From Azospirillum melinis (lineage in GTDB: Bacteria; Pseudomonadota; Alphaproteobacteria; Azospirillales; Azospirillaceae), in contig NZ_WHOS01000010.1 of NCBI RefSeq assembly GCF_013340935.1, positions 108,704-172,703 of the forward strand: 64,000 nucleotides of DNA. Reading direction: 5' to 3'. How positions within the stretch are numbered: position 1 is the stretch's first letter; each line of letters opens with the position of its first letter. The position numbers and the translations under genes are program-made. This document shows positions 9,760-21,584 of this stretch, piece after piece. A model generated the notes under the pieces. The model did not search any database, had not been told where the DNA came from, and saw only the letters and a list, made by a program, of their open reading frames with translations.

Positions 9760-10497
9760 TCAGCGGATCAGCCCGATGCGGTCGAGCCGCAGGGCCGCCG
9801 GCCAGCGGGTCGGTTCGTCCAGCGCGGTCGGATCGACGGAGAAATGCCGCAGGTCGGCTCGGCCGACGAGGTTTTCGGCAGGAACGAACCCGACGCCGCC
9901 GGCCGTTGCCGCAACCCGGCTGTCCAGCGAATTGCTGCGGTTGTCACCCAACATGAAGTAATGGCCATCCGGCACCCGAAGCGACGGGGTATCGTCCAGG
10001 CCGTCGCGCCCGGCCACATGCAGGACCCGGTGCGTCGGACCACCCGGCAGATGCTCCACATATTGCGGGATGGTCCGGCGGGCCCCGTCGGCTCCCGTCT
10101 CGACGAAATCCTCCAGGCGCTCCAGCACCGCCGGCTGGCCGTTCACATGCAGAATGCCGTCCCGCATCTGCACCACGTCACCCGGCAGCCCGACGAGCCG
10201 CTTCACATAGACCTGCTCCGGGTCGCGCGGCAGACGGAAGACGACGATGTCACCACGCTCCGGCGCATGGCCCAGCACCCGCCCGGCGATGGGAAGCGCG
10301 TCGAGCGGGAAGGAATAGCGGCTGTATCCGTAGGGGAACTTGCTGGCGAACAGGAAATCGCCGACTTCCAGCGTCGGCTCCATCGATCCCGACGGGACGT
10401 GGAAGGGCTGCGCCACCACCGAGCGGGCTCCCAGCGCCACCAGCCCCGCAACCGTGACCGTACGGACCATCTCCCAAAGACCGCCTTTTTCCGCCAT
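9760..10497 (-). CDS. lepB: Signal peptidase I
   Basis: 245 residues from ATG 10497, which has GGAGG close upstream; two longer in-frame starts were judged weaker. One N-terminal membrane anchor (about 11-29) precedes box B, VPSGSMEPTL, with nucleophile Ser38. VYVKRLVGLPGD carries the general base Lys99, and MLGDNRSNSLDSR is box E. It cleaves Sec and Tat signal peptides on the outer face of the inner membrane. The usual lepA, rnc or era neighbours are absent, so this may be an additional paralogue. It is divergent from acnA. Confidence 0.93.
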   Translation of the reverse strand: MAEKGGLWEMVRTVTVAGLVALGARSVVAQPFHVPSGSMEPTLEVGDFLFASKFPYGYSRYSFPLDALPIAGRVLGHAPERGDIVVFRLPRDPEQVYVKRLVGLPGDVVQMRDGILHVNGQPAVLERLEDFVETGADGARRTIPQYVEHLPGGPTHRVLHVAGRDGLDDTPSLRVPDGHYFMLGDNRSNSLDSRVAATAGGVGFVPAENLVGRADLRHFSVDPTALDEPTRWPAALRLDRIGLIR

Positions 10498-10879
10498 CCC
10501 CCGCCTCCGCGCCAGAGCCCACCGGCGGCAGGTTAATCGGACCAGCCCCTCGCTGAAAGCCATATGCAATTCCGGACGGCATAAAACTTTGTAATGTATG
10601 GACCACCGCACCGTAATCGTTTCCAGTATCCAGGCGCATGCCAAGTCCTGCCCATTGGATTGGACTTTGTCCTCGTCTTGCAACGGGGGTCATCCGGCGC
10701 GTTGATAGACCGGCCTCGCGCCCTACATCTTGGCTGTATGGCCCGTCCTGTCCGGCGGCCTTCCAGTCCATCCGACGAAAAGCATCTTCCCCAGGCATCC
10801 GCTCCGGTGCCCGCCCGAACCAAAAGCCACGATCCGGACTGCCGGGTCCAAAAGCCACAGAAGCCAAGGAGTCTTTCCC
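10498..10879. other. Divergent lepB/acnA intergenic region
   Basis: 382 bases without a supported gene. An A/T-rich patch at 10560-10625 (CATATGCAATT, CATAAAACTTTGTAATGTATGG) is the best place for promoters of one or both genes. AAGGA at 10866-10870 is the acnA ribosome-binding site. No clear operator was found. Confidence 0.5.
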
Positions 10880-13570
<2,691 letters not shown>

Positions 13571-13591
13571 GGCTGCCAAGATACAGATAAG

Positions 13592-13627
13592 AAAAGGGCC
13601 GCTTCCCGGTAGGGAGCGGCCCTTTTT
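13592..13627. terminator. Terminator between acnA and the hybrid kinase
   Basis: AAAAGGGCCGCT and AGCGGCCCTTTTT flank a TCCC/GGGA inner stem, with A- and T-runs on either side. It serves the convergent acnA and kinase genes. Confidence 0.9.
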
Positions 13628-13654
13628 CCTGTCGGTGCAACCGAAGCCGGCGCC

Positions 13655-16600
13655 TCACGCCGCCCCGGCGCTCGCCATCATGCGGCGGAGATCATTGGGG
13701 AAGACCGGCTTGTGCAGGATGCGGAAGCCGCGGCGCTCGGCCTCCTCCTGGCGTTCGGAACTGGTGTCGCCGGTCAGGATGATGCCGGGAACCGACTGGC
13801 CCAGCATGGTCTGAACGGCGCACACCGCCTCCGGACCGGTGCGGCCCTGCTGGAGCTGGTAGTCGGCCAGAACGATCTGCGGACAGCGGCCGTCGGCGCG
13901 CAGCCGCTCCAGCGCCTGATCGCCCGACTTGGCGGTCAGCACGTCATAGCCCCAGCCTTCCAGGATCGCCTTGAGGCCGAGCAGGATGATCGCCTCGTCG
14001 TCGATCACCAGCACCATGCCCTTGGCGGACCCAGACCCGGACCCGGTCGCGACCGCAGCCCCGGCCGCAGGCGGCGCGGCAATCGTCTTGGTCGTTCCGA
14101 CCGCGCTCCGCCCGCCGCTGAAAGCGTTGGCGATGGCACTGATCGCCTGCCCCCGGTCATTCGCGGCGGCATCGTTGGCGACGGACCGGCGCGCGAGCGT
14201 CGCGGCGGCGGCGGCAGTGCCGCTGGCCGGACGCGGGTTGCCCAGGATCACCCGCGGCAGTTCGACCGCGAAGACCGACCCCTTGCCCTCCCACGAGCGC
14301 ACCGTCACCGGATGGCCGAGCAGCCGCGACAGCCGCTTGACGATGGCCAGCCCCAGGCCGAGGCCGCGTTCGCTGCGCTCGCCCAGCTGGGTGAACTCCT
14401 CGAAGATGTCCTCCAGCCGGTCGGCGGGGATGCCGGCGCCGGTGTCCCACACCTCCACCCGCATGCCGGACGGCGTCCGGCGGCAACCCAGCAGCACCTT
14501 GCCCCTGGTGGTGTAGCGCAGCGCGTTTTCCACGAGGTTGCGCAGGATGCGTTCCAGATGAGCCGGATCGGTGCGGACCCAGGCGCGGGTCGGCACGGCG
14601 CGCAGTTCCAGCCCCTTCTGGGCGGCGCGCGGGCCGTATTCCGCGACCAGCCGGCCGAGCATCTGGTTCAGCCGCACCTCGACCGGCGTGGCGACGATCT
14701 TGCCAGACTCCAGCCGGGACATGTCCAGGAGACCGTCCAGCAGGCTCTTCAGCGTGTCCAGCCCCTGGCGGATGTTGTCGAGGATCGGCAGCGCCGCATG
14801 GCCCTGCAACCGGTCGCTCAGCGCCGCGGTGAAGAGATAGAGCGACTGCACCGGCTGGCGGAGATCGTGACTGGCGGCAGCGAGGAACTTGGACTTGCCG
14901 TCGTTGGCCTGATCGGCCTCCTCCCGCGCACGGCGCAACTCGGCCTCGGCATTCTTGCGGTCGGTAACCTCGACGGCGGCGCAGGTGACGCCCTCCACGC
15001 GGCCGGAAGGGTCGTGCAGCGGATCGACGGTCAGGTCGAAGAAGCGGTCCTCTCCCTGGCAGCGGATGCGCACCTCTTCCCGCGCGCCGACGCCGCTCTC
15101 CATCACCCGGCGCTTCAGCGCCATCATGCCGTCGGCATCCTCGCGCTGGCTGCACAGGTCGGCGTCGGTACGGCCGATCAGCGCGTCGGGAGAGAAACCG
15201 AGCCATTCCGAATGCGCCCAGTTGTAGCGCAGGTCGCGGTCCTGGTTGAGCACCACCACGCCGGAATTGCGCAGGCCGGTGCGCACGCGCTCCTCGGCGA
15301 CGCGCAGCGCCTCCTCGGTGCGCTTGCGTTCGGTGATGTCGATGCCGGTGGCGATCAGGTGGGTGACATGGCCGTCGGCATCGACCATCGGTGTCAGGTT
15401 GACGTCGACCGTCATCTCCCGCGGCGCGGTGTCCCGCCCGGTGGCGACGCGCAGCCCGGCGTCGAAGCGGGAGGACCGGCCGCCGGCACCCAGCGCCAGC
15501 GCCTGCCGCAGCCGCTCCCGCCCGGCCTCGTCGAAGGACAGCCAGCAGATCTCGTCGAAGGGGCGGCCGACGATGCGGGCGGGCGGCAACCCGGCGGCAT
15601 CGGCGGCGGCGCGGTTGACCTGGGCCACCGCCCCGTCCGGCGTCAGCACGCCGACATAGGCCGGCAGCGCGTCCAGCACGGCGCGGATGTGGCTTTCGGA
15701 CTGGCGCAGCGCCGCTTCGCGCGCTTCCAGACGTTCGGCCATCATGTCGAAGGCGTAGCCGAGCTGACCGATCTCCGACGAGCGGTCGGACAGCTTGACC
15801 CGTGTGGCGGTCTTGCCCTCGCTCCAGTCGCGGGCGGCGGAAACCAGCGCATCGACCGGGCGGCGGATGAACAGGGTGCCGCCGATCCAGGCGGCGGCGG
15901 CGGCGACCAGGAAGCCGGACAGCGTCATCAGCAACCCGTCCCGGGTGGCGCGGTCGACCGCGCCCATGGCGGCGCCACGGTCGACGCCGACGCTGATGAA
16001 CAGGTCGCGGATGCCGGCGGACGGCGGGGAGAAGGCGAGGATGCGCGACACGCCGTCCAGTCCGGGCAGCATGGTCACGCCGGCTTCCCGTTCCGACAGA
16101 AGCCCCAGATAGCTGTCCGGCAGCCGTTCGCCGGCCCGGCCCTGGGTGCCCGGCAGCTTCACCAGTATGGTGCCGGAGCGGTCGGCGACGGTCAGGGTGG
16201 TGTTGTCCGGCATCGGACGGGAGGCGAAGAGGGCGGTCAGCCGCGGCACGTCGAGCGACAGGGCGACCACGCCGGCCCGCCGGCCGTTGCTGTCCGAATA
16301 GGGAGCGGCGACCGGCAGTTCACCGCCGTCGGCGCCGGAATGGGTGATCGTCCATTCGCCGACGGCGAAGCGGCCCTGCGTCATCGCCCGGCGGAAATGC
16401 GGCTGGACGCTCAGAGAGGCACCGATGCGCGACGGATCGGCGCTGCACAGGATGCGCCCCTCGGTATCGGTGATCGACAGGGTGCGGTAGTCGGCGGAAC
16501 GGGTCGCCAGCCGCTCCAGATAGCTCTGGCAGTTGTCGATCTCGCCCCGGCGCAGGAAGCGCGCTTCGGTCACCGCGGTGACCATCAGGCGGGCGCTGTC

Positions 16601-16768
16601 GATGAGACGGAAATGCTCGCTTTCGACCTGCCGGAGAAGCCGTTCGGCCTGGAGCGTCACCTCGCCTTCGCGCTCCGCCCGCTGTTCGAGCACGCTGTAG
16701 ATCTGGATGCCGATCGCCGGCAGGACCGCGAGCAGGACCAGAATGAAGAGGCGTGCCAGAAGGGTCAT
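13655..16768 (-). CDS. Hybrid sensor histidine kinase with periplasmic sensor, two PAS domains and receiver
   Basis: 1037 residues from ATG 16768; a TTG 24 bases upstream is the alternative. Order: membrane span (about 3-24); periplasmic Cache-like sensor (about 25-270, containing PHFRRAMTQGRFAVGEW); second span (about 275-300); HAMP; PAS about 355-475; PAS about 490-610; then a HisKA with AAASHDLRQPVQSL (phospho-acceptor His634), an ATPase domain (NLVENALRYT, DTGAGIP, GLGLGLAIVKRL), an Ala/Gly linker, and a receiver with VLADYQ (Asp969). The DLRQP variant of the H-box marks a subfamily of hybrid kinases. The final partner (HPt or regulator) is not encoded nearby. Its stimulus is probably an external small molecule. 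Confidence 0.92.
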   Translation of the reverse strand: MTLLARLFILVLLAVLPAIGIQIYSVLEQRAEREGEVTLQAERLLRQVESEHFRLIDSARLMVTAVTEARFLRRGEIDNCQSYLERLATRSADYRTLSITDTEGRILCSADPSRIGASLSVQPHFRRAMTQGRFAVGEWTITHSGADGGELPVAAPYSDSNGRRAGVVALSLDVPRLTALFASRPMPDNTTLTVADRSGTILVKLPGTQGRAGERLPDSYLGLLSEREAGVTMLPGLDGVSRILAFSPPSAGIRDLFISVGVDRGAAMGAVDRATRDGLLMTLSGFLVAAAAAWIGGTLFIRRPVDALVSAARDWSEGKTATRVKLSDRSSEIGQLGYAFDMMAERLEAREAALRQSESHIRAVLDALPAYVGVLTPDGAVAQVNRAAADAAGLPPARIVGRPFDEICWLSFDEAGRERLRQALALGAGGRSSRFDAGLRVATGRDTAPREMTVDVNLTPMVDADGHVTHLIATGIDITERKRTEEALRVAEERVRTGLRNSGVVVLNQDRDLRYNWAHSEWLGFSPDALIGRTDADLCSQREDADGMMALKRRVMESGVGAREEVRIRCQGEDRFFDLTVDPLHDPSGRVEGVTCAAVEVTDRKNAEAELRRAREEADQANDGKSKFLAAASHDLRQPVQSLYLFTAALSDRLQGHAALPILDNIRQGLDTLKSLLDGLLDMSRLESGKIVATPVEVRLNQMLGRLVAEYGPRAAQKGLELRAVPTRAWVRTDPAHLERILRNLVENALRYTTRGKVLLGCRRTPSGMRVEVWDTGAGIPADRLEDIFEEFTQLGERSERGLGLGLAIVKRLSRLLGHPVTVRSWEGKGSVFAVELPRVILGNPRPASGTAAAAATLARRSVANDAAANDRGQAISAIANAFSGGRSAVGTTKTIAAPPAAGAAVATGSGSGSAKGMVLVIDDEAIILLGLKAILEGWGYDVLTAKSGDQALERLRADGRCPQIVLADYQLQQGRTGPEAVCAVQTMLGQSVPGIILTGDTSSERQEEAERRGFRILHKPVFPNDLRRMMASAGAA

Positions 16769-17131
16769 GGCGTAGACGATGCTCCTCCGCAAAGCCGACC
16801 GGATGGAGCGATGGATGCGCCACCCTGCGGCAGGCCTATCGCTAACGCACTTATGGTTAAGCGCCGGTTAATTTAGAAAAGAATGAGCCTGATCAGAGGG
16901 GAGAACCCGATCGAAGGGCTGTTATCCTCTCCCAATTTGCCGCCAACTGCAGAGCATTTACATCAAAAACCAAAACATACCACCATCGAGTGGTTACGGT
17001 CGAAAGGGATATGTCCCGCAGCCTGCTTGAATTCGCGTCGTTGCAGTGTTCAAGAACTTCCTATGCAACTGGAATTCTGATGCAGCTCCATCGATGGAAC
17101 AGGCTGCGGGGTGGGCTGTTGAAGCCTTGCA
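16769..17131. other. Divergent kinase/amidoligase intergenic region
   Basis: 363 bases. An A/T-rich stretch at 16850-16990 (TTATGGTTAAGCGCCGGTTAATTTAG, then CATTTACATCAAAAACC) probably carries promoters for both directions. GCTCCATCGATGGAAC at 17084-17099 contains the palindrome TCCATCGATGGA. A 65-codon open frame at 16883-17080 is not supported. Confidence 0.5.
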
Positions 17132-18175
17132 ATGACCACACCCTTCCTCCTCCCCCCGCTCCGCACCACGTCCCAGGGCACGCCGCGCCGCGTGGGGGTG
17201 GAACTTGAATTCGCCGATCTTGACGCGCCGTCGGCCGCCGCCTGCGTGCACCGGCTGTTCGGCGGCAGCGTCACCGTCGAGAACCCGCACCGATGTCTGG
17301 TGACGGAGACGCGGCTCGGCGACTTCACGGTCGAACTCGACATGCGCTCCGCCCACAAGGGCAAGGGGGGTGCGGCGATCCTCGACCCGCTGCGGCCGCT
17401 GTGGGGCAACATCGGCAGTCTGGTGATGCCCTTCGAGATTGCCGCCCCGCCGGTGACGGTGGAGCAGATGCCGGAGTTGGAGGAGATGGTCGCCCGCCTG
17501 CGCGCGCTGGGCGCCGCCGGGACGGAGGCCAGCCCGCTGTTCGCCTTCGGCCTGCATTTCAATCCGGAGGTGGCCCGGACCGATGGCGATTACCTGCTGG
17601 ACATGTTGAAGGCCTTCCTGCTGCTGGCCCCCTGGCTGCGGCGGGAAATCCGGGTCGACGTCACCCGGCGCCTGTCCGGCTTCATCGCCGCCTTCCCGAC
17701 GCCCTATGCCGCCAAGGTCGTCGATCCCGCCTATCGTCCCGACCTGGGCGGGCTGATCGATGATTATCTGGCCGACAACCCCACCCGCAACCGCGAGCTG
17801 GACCTGTTCCCGCTGTTCGCCCATCTCGACCGCGACCGTCTGGCCGCGGCGATGGAGGATCCGCATGTCCGCCCGCGCCCGACCTTCCATTACCGGCTGC
17901 CGAACGCGCGGCTGAGCGACCCCAACTGGTCGCTCGCCGCCGACTGGAACCGCTGGGTGGCGGTGGAGCGGCTGGCCGCCGACCGCGCCCTGCTGGACGG
18001 CCTCGGCACCGAGTACCGCCGGGCAGCCGAGGCACAGCAGCTCGAGGGCTGGGCCGAGCGCATCGACGCCGTGCTGGCCGCCAATCCGGGCATTCAAGGC
18101 CCCGAGGCGGACGCTGGAGCAGACTCGACCGGACAGGTCGATGGGATCGACGGCCCCGCCCGTCAGGCCGGCTGA
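17132..18175 (+). CDS. Amidoligase-family protein (predicted carboxylate-amine ligase)
   Basis: 347 residues. The N-terminal RRVGVELEFADLD gives the ExE metal-binding pair typical of Amidoligase_2, a predicted glutamine-synthetase-fold family that joins amines to carboxylates using ATP. Supporting segments are FTVELDMRS, FAFGLHFNPEV (conserved His), RPTFHYRLPN and WNRWVAVERLAAD. Family knowledge: such ligases are predicted to make amide-linked small molecules or to modify peptides; few have been tested. The next gene, 11 bases downstream, is a class-I glutamine-amidotransferase-like enzyme, so the two are almost certainly one unit that forms and cleaves, or supplies nitrogen for, the same amide. 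The C-terminal 30 residues are Gly/Asp-rich and variable. Confidence 0.82.
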   Translation: MTTPFLLPPLRTTSQGTPRRVGVELEFADLDAPSAAACVHRLFGGSVTVENPHRCLVTETRLGDFTVELDMRSAHKGKGGAAILDPLRPLWGNIGSLVMPFEIAAPPVTVEQMPELEEMVARLRALGAAGTEASPLFAFGLHFNPEVARTDGDYLLDMLKAFLLLAPWLRREIRVDVTRRLSGFIAAFPTPYAAKVVDPAYRPDLGGLIDDYLADNPTRNRELDLFPLFAHLDRDRLAAAMEDPHVRPRPTFHYRLPNARLSDPNWSLAADWNRWVAVERLAADRALLDGLGTEYRRAAEAQQLEGWAERIDAVLAANPGIQGPEADAGADSTGQVDGIDGPARQAG

Positions 18176-18186
18176 GGGGGTTTTCC

Positions 18187-18930
18187 ATGGCAGCCATCGT
18201 CGGCAGGTCCCGGCCGCTGGTCGGCATCACCGCCTCGATCCATGGCAGCCGCATCGCCGCCATGGCCAACCGGCTTGCCCTGTGGCGGGCCGGAGCATCG
18301 TCGGTCCGCATCACCGCCGAGTCACCCTTCCCCATCGACCGGCTGGACGCGCTGGTCGTCGGCGGCGGCGACGACATCGACGCGTCGCTCTACGGCGAAT
18401 CCGCCCGCCCGCACATCCGCATCGATCCCGAACGCGACCGGCTGGAGATGCTGGCGCTGGACTGCGCCGCCAAGATCGGACTGCCGGTGTTGGGCATCTG
18501 CCGCGGCTCTCAGATGATCAACGTCCACCGCGGCGGCTCGCTGCATGTCGACATCCATGAGGTGTACGAGGAAGCCCCGCACATGCGCACCGTGCTGCCG
18601 CGCAAGCGCATCCGGATCGAGCCGGACAGCAGACTCTACCGCATCCTCGGCATCGCCGAATGCCGCGTGAACGCCCTGCATCATCAGTCGGTTGACCGGG
18701 TCGGCGAGGGCTTGCGCGTCGTCGCCCGCGAACGCGCCGGCGTCGTCCAGGGCATCGAGGCGCCGAACGAGCCCTTCATGATCGGCGTGCAGTGGCATCC
18801 GGAATATCTGGTCGCCGACAGCAGGCAGCAGGCCCTGTTCCGCCGTCTGGTCGCCACCGCCGCCGGCACCGCACCGCTGGACGATTTCATGGAAATTCCG
18901 TCCCGCCGGTCGGTCCGCGCATCCGGCTGA
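18187..18930 (+). CDS. Class-I glutamine amidotransferase-like / gamma-glutamyl hydrolase (peptidase C26)
   Basis: 247 residues. The triad is intact: Cys105 in VLGICRGSQMINV, and His204/Glu206 in IGVQWHPEYL. LVVGGGDDIDASLYG is the family loop seen in PuuD-like gamma-glutamyl-GABA hydrolases. It hydrolyses a gamma-glutamyl amide or releases ammonia from glutamine; no synthetase domain is fused. It follows the amidoligase gene by 11 bases, so a joint pathway is likely. The N-terminus is short and has no signal peptide. Alternative reading: a free-standing hydrolase for polyamine or glutamyl-peptide salvage. Confidence 0.88.
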   Translation: MAAIVGRSRPLVGITASIHGSRIAAMANRLALWRAGASSVRITAESPFPIDRLDALVVGGGDDIDASLYGESARPHIRIDPERDRLEMLALDCAAKIGLPVLGICRGSQMINVHRGGSLHVDIHEVYEEAPHMRTVLPRKRIRIEPDSRLYRILGIAECRVNALHHQSVDRVGEGLRVVARERAGVVQGIEAPNEPFMIGVQWHPEYLVADSRQQALFRRLVATAAGTAPLDDFMEIPSRRSVRASG

Positions 18931-19048
18931 TGCCCGCAATCCCAGACTGATCTTCGACTAAAACTGATCTTCACAGGCTGATCCTGTCGGCGCAGCAGCC
19001 CCCGGATGCATATCCGACTGCGACGGATCGCGGCACCGAAAACGACAC

Positions 19049-19081
19049 GGGCGCCGCCGGAGGGATGGCTCCGGGGCGCCC
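19049..19081 (-). terminator. Terminator of the small secreted-protein gene
   Basis: Read on the minus strand, GGGCGCC-CCGGAG pairs with CTCCGG-C-GGCGCCC (one bulge), followed by GTGTCGTTTTC. It lies about 24 bases past the stop at 19105. Confidence 0.65.
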
Positions 19082-19104
19082 GCGCTGTTGCCGCAGGAAA
19101 GATG

Positions 19105-19512
19105 TTACTGGCTGCCGCCGTTGTCCGGGCCGCAGTTCGGGGTGCCCGGCGGGCAGTGGGTGCCGGTGGCGGTCTGGTTGTCGCGCGGAACGTTGCTGCC
19201 GGTGTTGTTGCCCATGCCCGAGGGGGCGGTGGTCACACCCGGCACCGGCGAGGTCGAGGAGCCCGACAGGGTGCCGGTGGTGCCGGTCGAACCCGAGCCG
19301 CCGGTCGTGGAACCAGCCGACGGCGAAGTGGTGGCGCCCGGCGGGGTATGGACGATGCCGTCCGGTCCGACGTTGGTGGTGCTGCTCGGGGCGGTTTGGT
19401 ATGCGCCGCTGCCCTTGAGAGCGCCGGGGTTGGCTTGCTGAGCGGTCTGGGCCATGGCCGGAGCGGCCATCAGGAGAACTGCCGAAACAGTACCGATCAT
19501 CAGGTTACGCAT
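19105..19512 (-). CDS. Small secreted Gly/Ser/Thr-rich protein
   Basis: 135 residues with a clear Sec signal (residues 1-21, LMIGTVSAVLLMAAPAMA). The mature part is low-complexity: Thr/Ser/Gly repeats such as TTGGSGSTGTTGTLSGSSTS and a C-terminal THCPPGTPNCGPDNGG with two cysteines that could form a disulfide. There is no membrane anchor or known domain. It is a periplasmic or extracellular protein of unknown role. It has its own terminator and is divergent from the phospholipase-D gene. Confidence 0.75.
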   Translation of the reverse strand: MRNLMIGTVSAVLLMAAPAMAQTAQQANPGALKGSGAYQTAPSSTTNVGPDGIVHTPPGATTSPSAGSTTGGSGSTGTTGTLSGSSTSPVPGVTTAPSGMGNNTGSNVPRDNQTATGTHCPPGTPNCGPDNGGSQ

Positions 19513-19846
19513 CCTCGAACTCCTTCATGGTGGCAACGCCTCGCATTTGGGCGTCTTTGGAACGGGACGGACGCCGTGTTTGGAGCCGCAATCGGCGTCC
19601 GGCCAGGGCGTCTTTGTCTTTCATGGGTTTAGAACAGGGCAATCGGGGCATGATCTCGGTCGGTCCACGCTCTTTTTTTGAAAAACGCCGGCAAAAGAGG
19701 GGCAAAAACGCGTCCGGCGGGTTCCTTCGGCGAGCCACCGACGCACAGCCGGCGAGGCGGGAACAACAGGCGCGCCATAGGGTTCAAGCCGCGAGGCGGA
19801 TGGTCCGCGCAAATCTCCCGACGCGTTTTCGAAAAGGGTTCAAGCC
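19513..19846. other. Divergent secreted-protein/PLD intergenic region
   Basis: 334 bases without a supported gene. AGGGTTCAAGCCG occurs twice as a direct repeat (19779-19791 and 19835-19847), the second copy touching the PLD start codon. An A-rich patch lies at 19670-19710. AAAAGGG at 19832-19838 serves as the PLD ribosome-binding site. Confidence 0.45.
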
Positions 19847-21496
19847 GTGCCCGACGCCTCCCAGGATGCCGCCCATCATTCCGGAATGACCCCGACGACA
19901 CGCGATCCTTCCAGTACCGTCGGAACCTCAGACCCAGTGCTCCGTCCCGGTCTGACCTGCTGGCGGACCGAGCGTGCCGGGCGGGTGGCGGTGCTGGTCG
20001 ACGGCGCCGATTACTTCGTCGCCGCCCGCGCCGCCATGGAACAGGCGAAGCGGTCGATCATGCTGGTCGGCTGGGACATCGATCCGCGCATGCGCCTGGA
20101 TCCCGAGAGCCACGAGACGCTGGGCCGCTTCCTCGCCCGGCTGATGCGGTCGCGGCCCGGGCTGCATGTGCGGGCGCTGAAATGGGACATGCCATTTCCC
20201 ATCGCGCTCGACCATCCGCATGAGCCGCTGGAGCGGCTGGACCGCAGCACCGGCCACCGGCTGAACGCCAGGCTCGACGGGGAACTGCCGGTCGGCGCCG
20301 CCCAGCACCAGAAGCTGCTGGTGATCGACGATGCCCTGGCCTTCTGCGGCGGTATAGACTTCTCCTTCGACCGCTGGGACACGTCGGAGCATCGTGACGA
20401 CGACCCGCACCGCCGCTGCCCGAACGGCGAGCCCTATGGCCCGCGCCATGACGTGATGATGATGGTCGACGGCGATGCCGCCCGTGCCCTGTCGGAACTG
20501 GCGAGGGAGCGCTGGCGCTGCGCCACTGGGGAGGTGCTGGAGCCCTGCCCGCCGCCCGACATCGACCAAGCCGACCAGGATCCCTGGCCGGACTGCCCGC
20601 TGCCCGACTGTGCCAGCCCGATCCTGACCGACGCACGGATCGGCATTTCCCGCACCGTGCCGGAAATCGATGAGCGGTCGGCGATCCGCGAGAGCGAGGC
20701 GCTGACCTTCGCCGCCATCGCCGCGGCCGAGCGCACCATCTATCTGGAAAACCAGTATTTCGCCTCCGCCCGCGTCGCCGAGGCGCTGGCTCGACGGCTG
20801 GCCGAGCCCGACGGGCCGGAGGTGGTGCTGGTGGTGTCGATGGAAAGCCCGAGCTGGTTCGACCGCATGGCGATGGACACGCCGCGCTCGGTGGCCTTGC
20901 GCTGCCTGCGCGAAGCCGACCGCTATGGCCGGCTGCGCGCCCTGACCCCGGTGACGGAGGGCGGCGGGCCGGTGATCGTCCATTCCAAGGTGGTGGCGGT
21001 GGACGGCCGGTTGCTGCGCATCGGCTCGTCCAACCTGAACAACCGCTCGATGGGCTACGACAGCGAGTGCGACCTGACCATTGAGGCACCGCGGGAGGAC
21101 GGGCCGGAACGAACCTGCGCGGAGGCCGCCATCATAAGCGTGCGCAACCGTCTGCTGGCCGAGCATATGGGCATCGACCGGACCCGGCTGGAGGCGGAGA
21201 TCCAGGCGGCCGGCTCCGTCGTCGCCGCCATCGACCGGCTCTGCCCGCAGTCCGGCCGCCGGCTGGCCGAACTGCCCGCCAGCGATCCCAGCCTGACCGA
21301 ACAGGCCTTCGCCGCCCTGCGCATCGCCGACCCCGACGACCCGAGCGAGGCCTGGGCACCGTGGAAACGTCTGCCGCCCCCGCCGCGCTCCGCCCTACGC
21401 GCCGCTGCCGCCGCTCTGCTGACGGTCGGGCTGGCCGCCGGGGTCTGGGGCGTGGTCCGGAGCGGACGCGAAAAAGCCCGCTCCGCACGCGACTGA
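19847..21496 (+). CDS. Phospholipase D-like protein with C-terminal membrane anchor
   Basis: 549 residues from GTG 19847 (an ATG at 19886 is the alternative). Two HKD catalytic motifs are present: HQKLLVIDDALAFCGG near residue 149 and HSKVVAVDGRLLRIGSSNLNNRS near 385. SIMLVGWDID and TIYLENQYF are the strands preceding each. The C-terminus has a Pro-rich stretch, then one membrane span (about 518-536, ALRAAAAALLTVGLAAGVWG) with a basic tail. It probably hydrolyses or transfers phosphatidyl groups at the inner membrane. A DedA-family gene lies 1.6 kb away; PLD and DedA domains often occur together or fused, so a shared role in lipid handling is plausible. Confidence 0.9.
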   Translation: MPDASQDAAHHSGMTPTTRDPSSTVGTSDPVLRPGLTCWRTERAGRVAVLVDGADYFVAARAAMEQAKRSIMLVGWDIDPRMRLDPESHETLGRFLARLMRSRPGLHVRALKWDMPFPIALDHPHEPLERLDRSTGHRLNARLDGELPVGAAQHQKLLVIDDALAFCGGIDFSFDRWDTSEHRDDDPHRRCPNGEPYGPRHDVMMMVDGDAARALSELARERWRCATGEVLEPCPPPDIDQADQDPWPDCPLPDCASPILTDARIGISRTVPEIDERSAIRESEALTFAAIAAAERTIYLENQYFASARVAEALARRLAEPDGPEVVLVVSMESPSWFDRMAMDTPRSVALRCLREADRYGRLRALTPVTEGGGPVIVHSKVVAVDGRLLRIGSSNLNNRSMGYDSECDLTIEAPREDGPERTCAEAAIISVRNRLLAEHMGIDRTRLEAEIQAAGSVVAAIDRLCPQSGRRLAELPASDPSLTEQAFAALRIADPDDPSEAWAPWKRLPPPPRSALRAAAAALLTVGLAAGVWGVVRSGREKARSARD

Positions 21497-21540
21497 CCGT
21501 CACGACTGACCGTCACGCAAGGAGCGGGCCCGCTTTCCGA

Positions 21541-21571
21541 AATCCCCTCTCCCGCGGCGGAAGAGGGGATT
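21541..21571. terminator. Hairpin between PLD and the OmpA lipoprotein gene
   Basis: AATCCCCTCT and AGAGGGGATT form a perfect 10-bp stem between two convergent genes. A second, looser GC-rich inverted pair (GCCCGCTCC...GGAGCGGGC, from about 21477) precedes it. Confidence 0.65.
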
Positions 21572-21584
21572 TCCATGTCTGGAC

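Noticed and set aside
13712..16876. 1054-codon open frame antisense to the hybrid kinase
   Set aside because: Same artefact; the minus-strand frame has full sensor, kinase and receiver motifs.
16883..17080. 65-codon frame in the kinase/amidoligase spacer
   Set aside because: A/T-rich composition unlike genes here, weak start context, no features.
19779..19847. Direct repeat AGGGTTCAAGCCG as an attachment site or transposon target duplication
   Set aside because: Only 13 bp, 56 bases apart, with no mobile gene between; probably chance or a weak regulatory repeat.
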